Source: Paracoccaceae bacterium (GTDB lineage Bacteria; Pseudomonadota; Alphaproteobacteria; Rhodobacterales; Rhodobacteraceae). From it: 6,320 bases of DNA. Shown here one piece after another: positions 5,053 through 6,320 of the stretch. The stretch spans positions 1 through 6,320 of the forward strand of contig SKMM01000125.1 in assembly GCA_007121055.1 (NCBI GenBank). Direction: 5' to 3'. A program made the translations under genes and the position numbers. How positions within the stretch are numbered: position 1 is the first letter of the stretch; every line of letters begins with the position of its first letter. The notes beneath the pieces are model-generated. The model was given only the letters and a program-made list of their open reading frames with translations, searched no databases and was not told where the DNA came from.

Positions 5053-6320
5053 TTGACACAGAGCCTCGAGGAATTCGCCCGCGCGAGCGGGGTGAAATAC
5101 TTCATGATCTCCTACACCGACCTGTTCGGTGTGCAGCGCGCCAAGCTGGTGCCGGCCCAGTCCATCGCCATGATGCAGGACGAGGGCGCGGGCTTCGCAG
5201 GCTTCGCCTCCTGGCTCGACCTGACGCCCGCTCATCCCGACATGCTGGCCGTGCCGCATGCCGAGGGCGCGATCCAGCTGCCCTGGAAGCCCGAGGTCGC
5301 CTGGGTCCCTGCCGAATGCGTCATGGCCGGGGAAACCGTGGCGCAGTTGCCGCGCACGGTCCTCTCGCGCCAAGTGGCGGCGGCCGAGGCCGCGGGCCTG
5401 CGCATCAAGACCGGGGTGGAATGCGAATTCTTCCTGATGTCGCGCGACGGACTGGAGCTGTCGGACCCCTACGACACCGCCGAAAAGCCCTGCTACGACC
5501 AGCAGGCCCTGATGCGCCGCTACGACGTCATCGCCGAGATCTGCGACTACATGCTCGCGATGGGCTGGGGCCCCTACCAGTCCGACCACGAGGACGCCAA
5601 CGGCCAGTTCGAGATGAACTGGGATTTTGCCGATGCGATGGTGACCGCCGACCGCCACAGCTTCTTCAAGTTCATGGTCAAGTCGGTGGCCGAGAAGCAC
5701 GGGCTGCGCGCCACCTTCATGCCCAAGCCGGTCAAGGGGCTGACGGGCAACGGCTGCCACGCCCATATCTCGGCCTGGTCGCCGGACGGGCGCGAGAACC
5801 GCTTTGCCGGCGACGGCCACGGCGTGGGGCTGTCGGACACGGGCTTCCACTTCCTGGGCGGGATCATGGCCCATGCGCCCGCCATGGCCGCGCTGACGAA
5901 CCCCACCGTCAACAGCTACAAGCGCATCAACGCGCCGCGCACCGTCTCGGGGGCCACCTGGGCGCCCAACACCGTCACCTGGACCGCCAACAACCGCACC
6001 CACATGGTCCGCGTCCCCGGGCCCGGCCGGTTCGAGCTGCGCCTGCCCGACGGCGCGGCGAACCCCTACCTGCTGCAGGCCGCCATCATCGCCGCGGGCC
6101 TCGACGGGGTGGCCGGTCAGGCCGACCCCGGCCCGCGCCTCGACATCGACATGTACGCCGAGGGCCACACGGTGACGGACGCCCCACGCCTGCCCCTCAA
6201 CCTCCTCGACGCGCTGCGCGCCTTCGAGGCCGACACGACCCTCACCGCCGCGCTGGGCGCTGACTTCGCCACCGCCTACACCAAGCTCAAGCACGCCGAG
6301 TGGGACAGCTTCGTGTCCCA
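5053..6320 (+). CDS. gmaS: Gamma-glutamylmethylamide synthetase (type III glutamine synthetase-like, GlnT family), 3' end outside window
   Basis: The window holds 422 codons with no stop; judging by family length only some 10-20 residues should be missing. GmaS is a cytoplasmic ligase making gamma-glutamylmethylamide from glutamate, methylamine and ATP, the first step of the N-methylglutamate pathway. The N-terminal beta-grasp domain covers roughly residues 1-100 (YFMISYTDLFGVQRAKLVP, 16-34; FASWLDLTPAHPDM, 51-64). The catalytic domain has metal ligands E123 and E125 in GVECEFFL, DHEDANGQFEMN (178-189; E180, E187), H236 in GNGCHAHIS, NSYKRI (287-292), NRTHMVRVP (314-322) and RFELRLPDG (326-334; E328, R330). 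Residues 293-313, with APRTVSGATWAPN, differ from the YEAPV-type loop of ordinary glutamine synthetase. Linkage to mgsABC is the main reason for choosing GmaS over a glutamine-forming GlnT; both names are used for this family. The start is TTG, unlike the ATG of its operon partners, and lies at the edge of a low-GC insert. Confidence 0.87.
   Translation, partial: MTQSLEEFARASGVKYFMISYTDLFGVQRAKLVPAQSIAMMQDEGAGFAGFASWLDLTPAHPDMLAVPHAEGAIQLPWKPEVAWVPAECVMAGETVAQLPRTVLSRQVAAAEAAGLRIKTGVECEFFLMSRDGLELSDPYDTAEKPCYDQQALMRRYDVIAEICDYMLAMGWGPYQSDHEDANGQFEMNWDFADAMVTADRHSFFKFMVKSVAEKHGLRATFMPKPVKGLTGNGCHAHISAWSPDGRENRFAGDGHGVGLSDTGFHFLGGIMAHAPAMAALTNPTVNSYKRINAPRTVSGATWAPNTVTWTANNRTHMVRVPGPGRFELRLPDGAANPYLLQAAIIAAGLDGVAGQADPGPRLDIDMYAEGHTVTDAPRLPLNLLDALRAFEADTTLTAALGADFATAYTKLKHAEWDSFVS

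Noticed and set aside
4737..5055. Insertion sequence or attachment-site duplication around the low-GC segment
   Set aside because: I compared the two ends and found no direct repeat longer than about five bases, no terminal inverted repeats, and no transposase or integrase.
4741..6294. Open frame of 517 codons on the minus strand opposite gmaS and the low-GC insert
   Set aside because: It is low-complexity Gly/Val/His/Arg-rich sequence opposite an unmistakable GmaS; long antisense frames are expected at this GC content.
1..6320. CRISPR array, tRNA, rRNA or riboswitch
   Set aside because: No regularly spaced repeats, cloverleaf-like sequence or recognisable riboswitch core was seen; nearly all bases are in well-identified genes.

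Overview
The window is GC-rich (about 70% in the coding regions), with dense, overlapping genes. Its gene content fits an alphaproteobacterium, most likely of the Rhodobacteraceae/roseobacter type. That placement rests on composition, gene style and recognised families; there is no phylogenetic marker in the window.

Left part, minus strand: the first 26 codons of glcE (cut by the window edge) preceded by a complete glcD. These encode FAD-dependent subunits of glycolate oxidase, which makes glyoxylate. A 124-bp gap holding small inverted repeats separates the two genes.

Middle, positions 1639-1849: a divergent intergenic region between glcD and the rightward operon. It holds a plausible leftward sigma70-type promoter overlapping a TGGT/ACCA dyad, a perfect 15-bp palindrome, and a possible rightward sigma54 GG-N10-GC element.

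Right part, plus strand: mgsA-mgsB-mgsC (also called glxBCD), three translationally coupled genes equivalent to a glutamate synthase large subunit split into amidotransferase, GXGXG and FMN-barrel pieces. They are followed by gmaS, a type III glutamine-synthetase-like gene also annotated glnT, open at the right edge. Together these are the first half of the N-methylglutamate pathway of methylamine use. GmaS joins glutamate and methylamine to gamma-glutamylmethylamide, and MgsABC converts that to N-methylglutamate. The dehydrogenase MgdABCD that would finish the pathway is not in the window. A role in glutamine or ammonia metabolism cannot be fully excluded from sequence alone.

Between mgsC and gmaS lies a roughly 300-bp stretch of only about 53% GC with an 87-codon ORF of unusual codon use, and gmaS starts with TTG exactly at its right border. 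This looks like a small foreign insert in an otherwise standard operon and is the most unusual element here. I did not find a clearly new multi-gene system.
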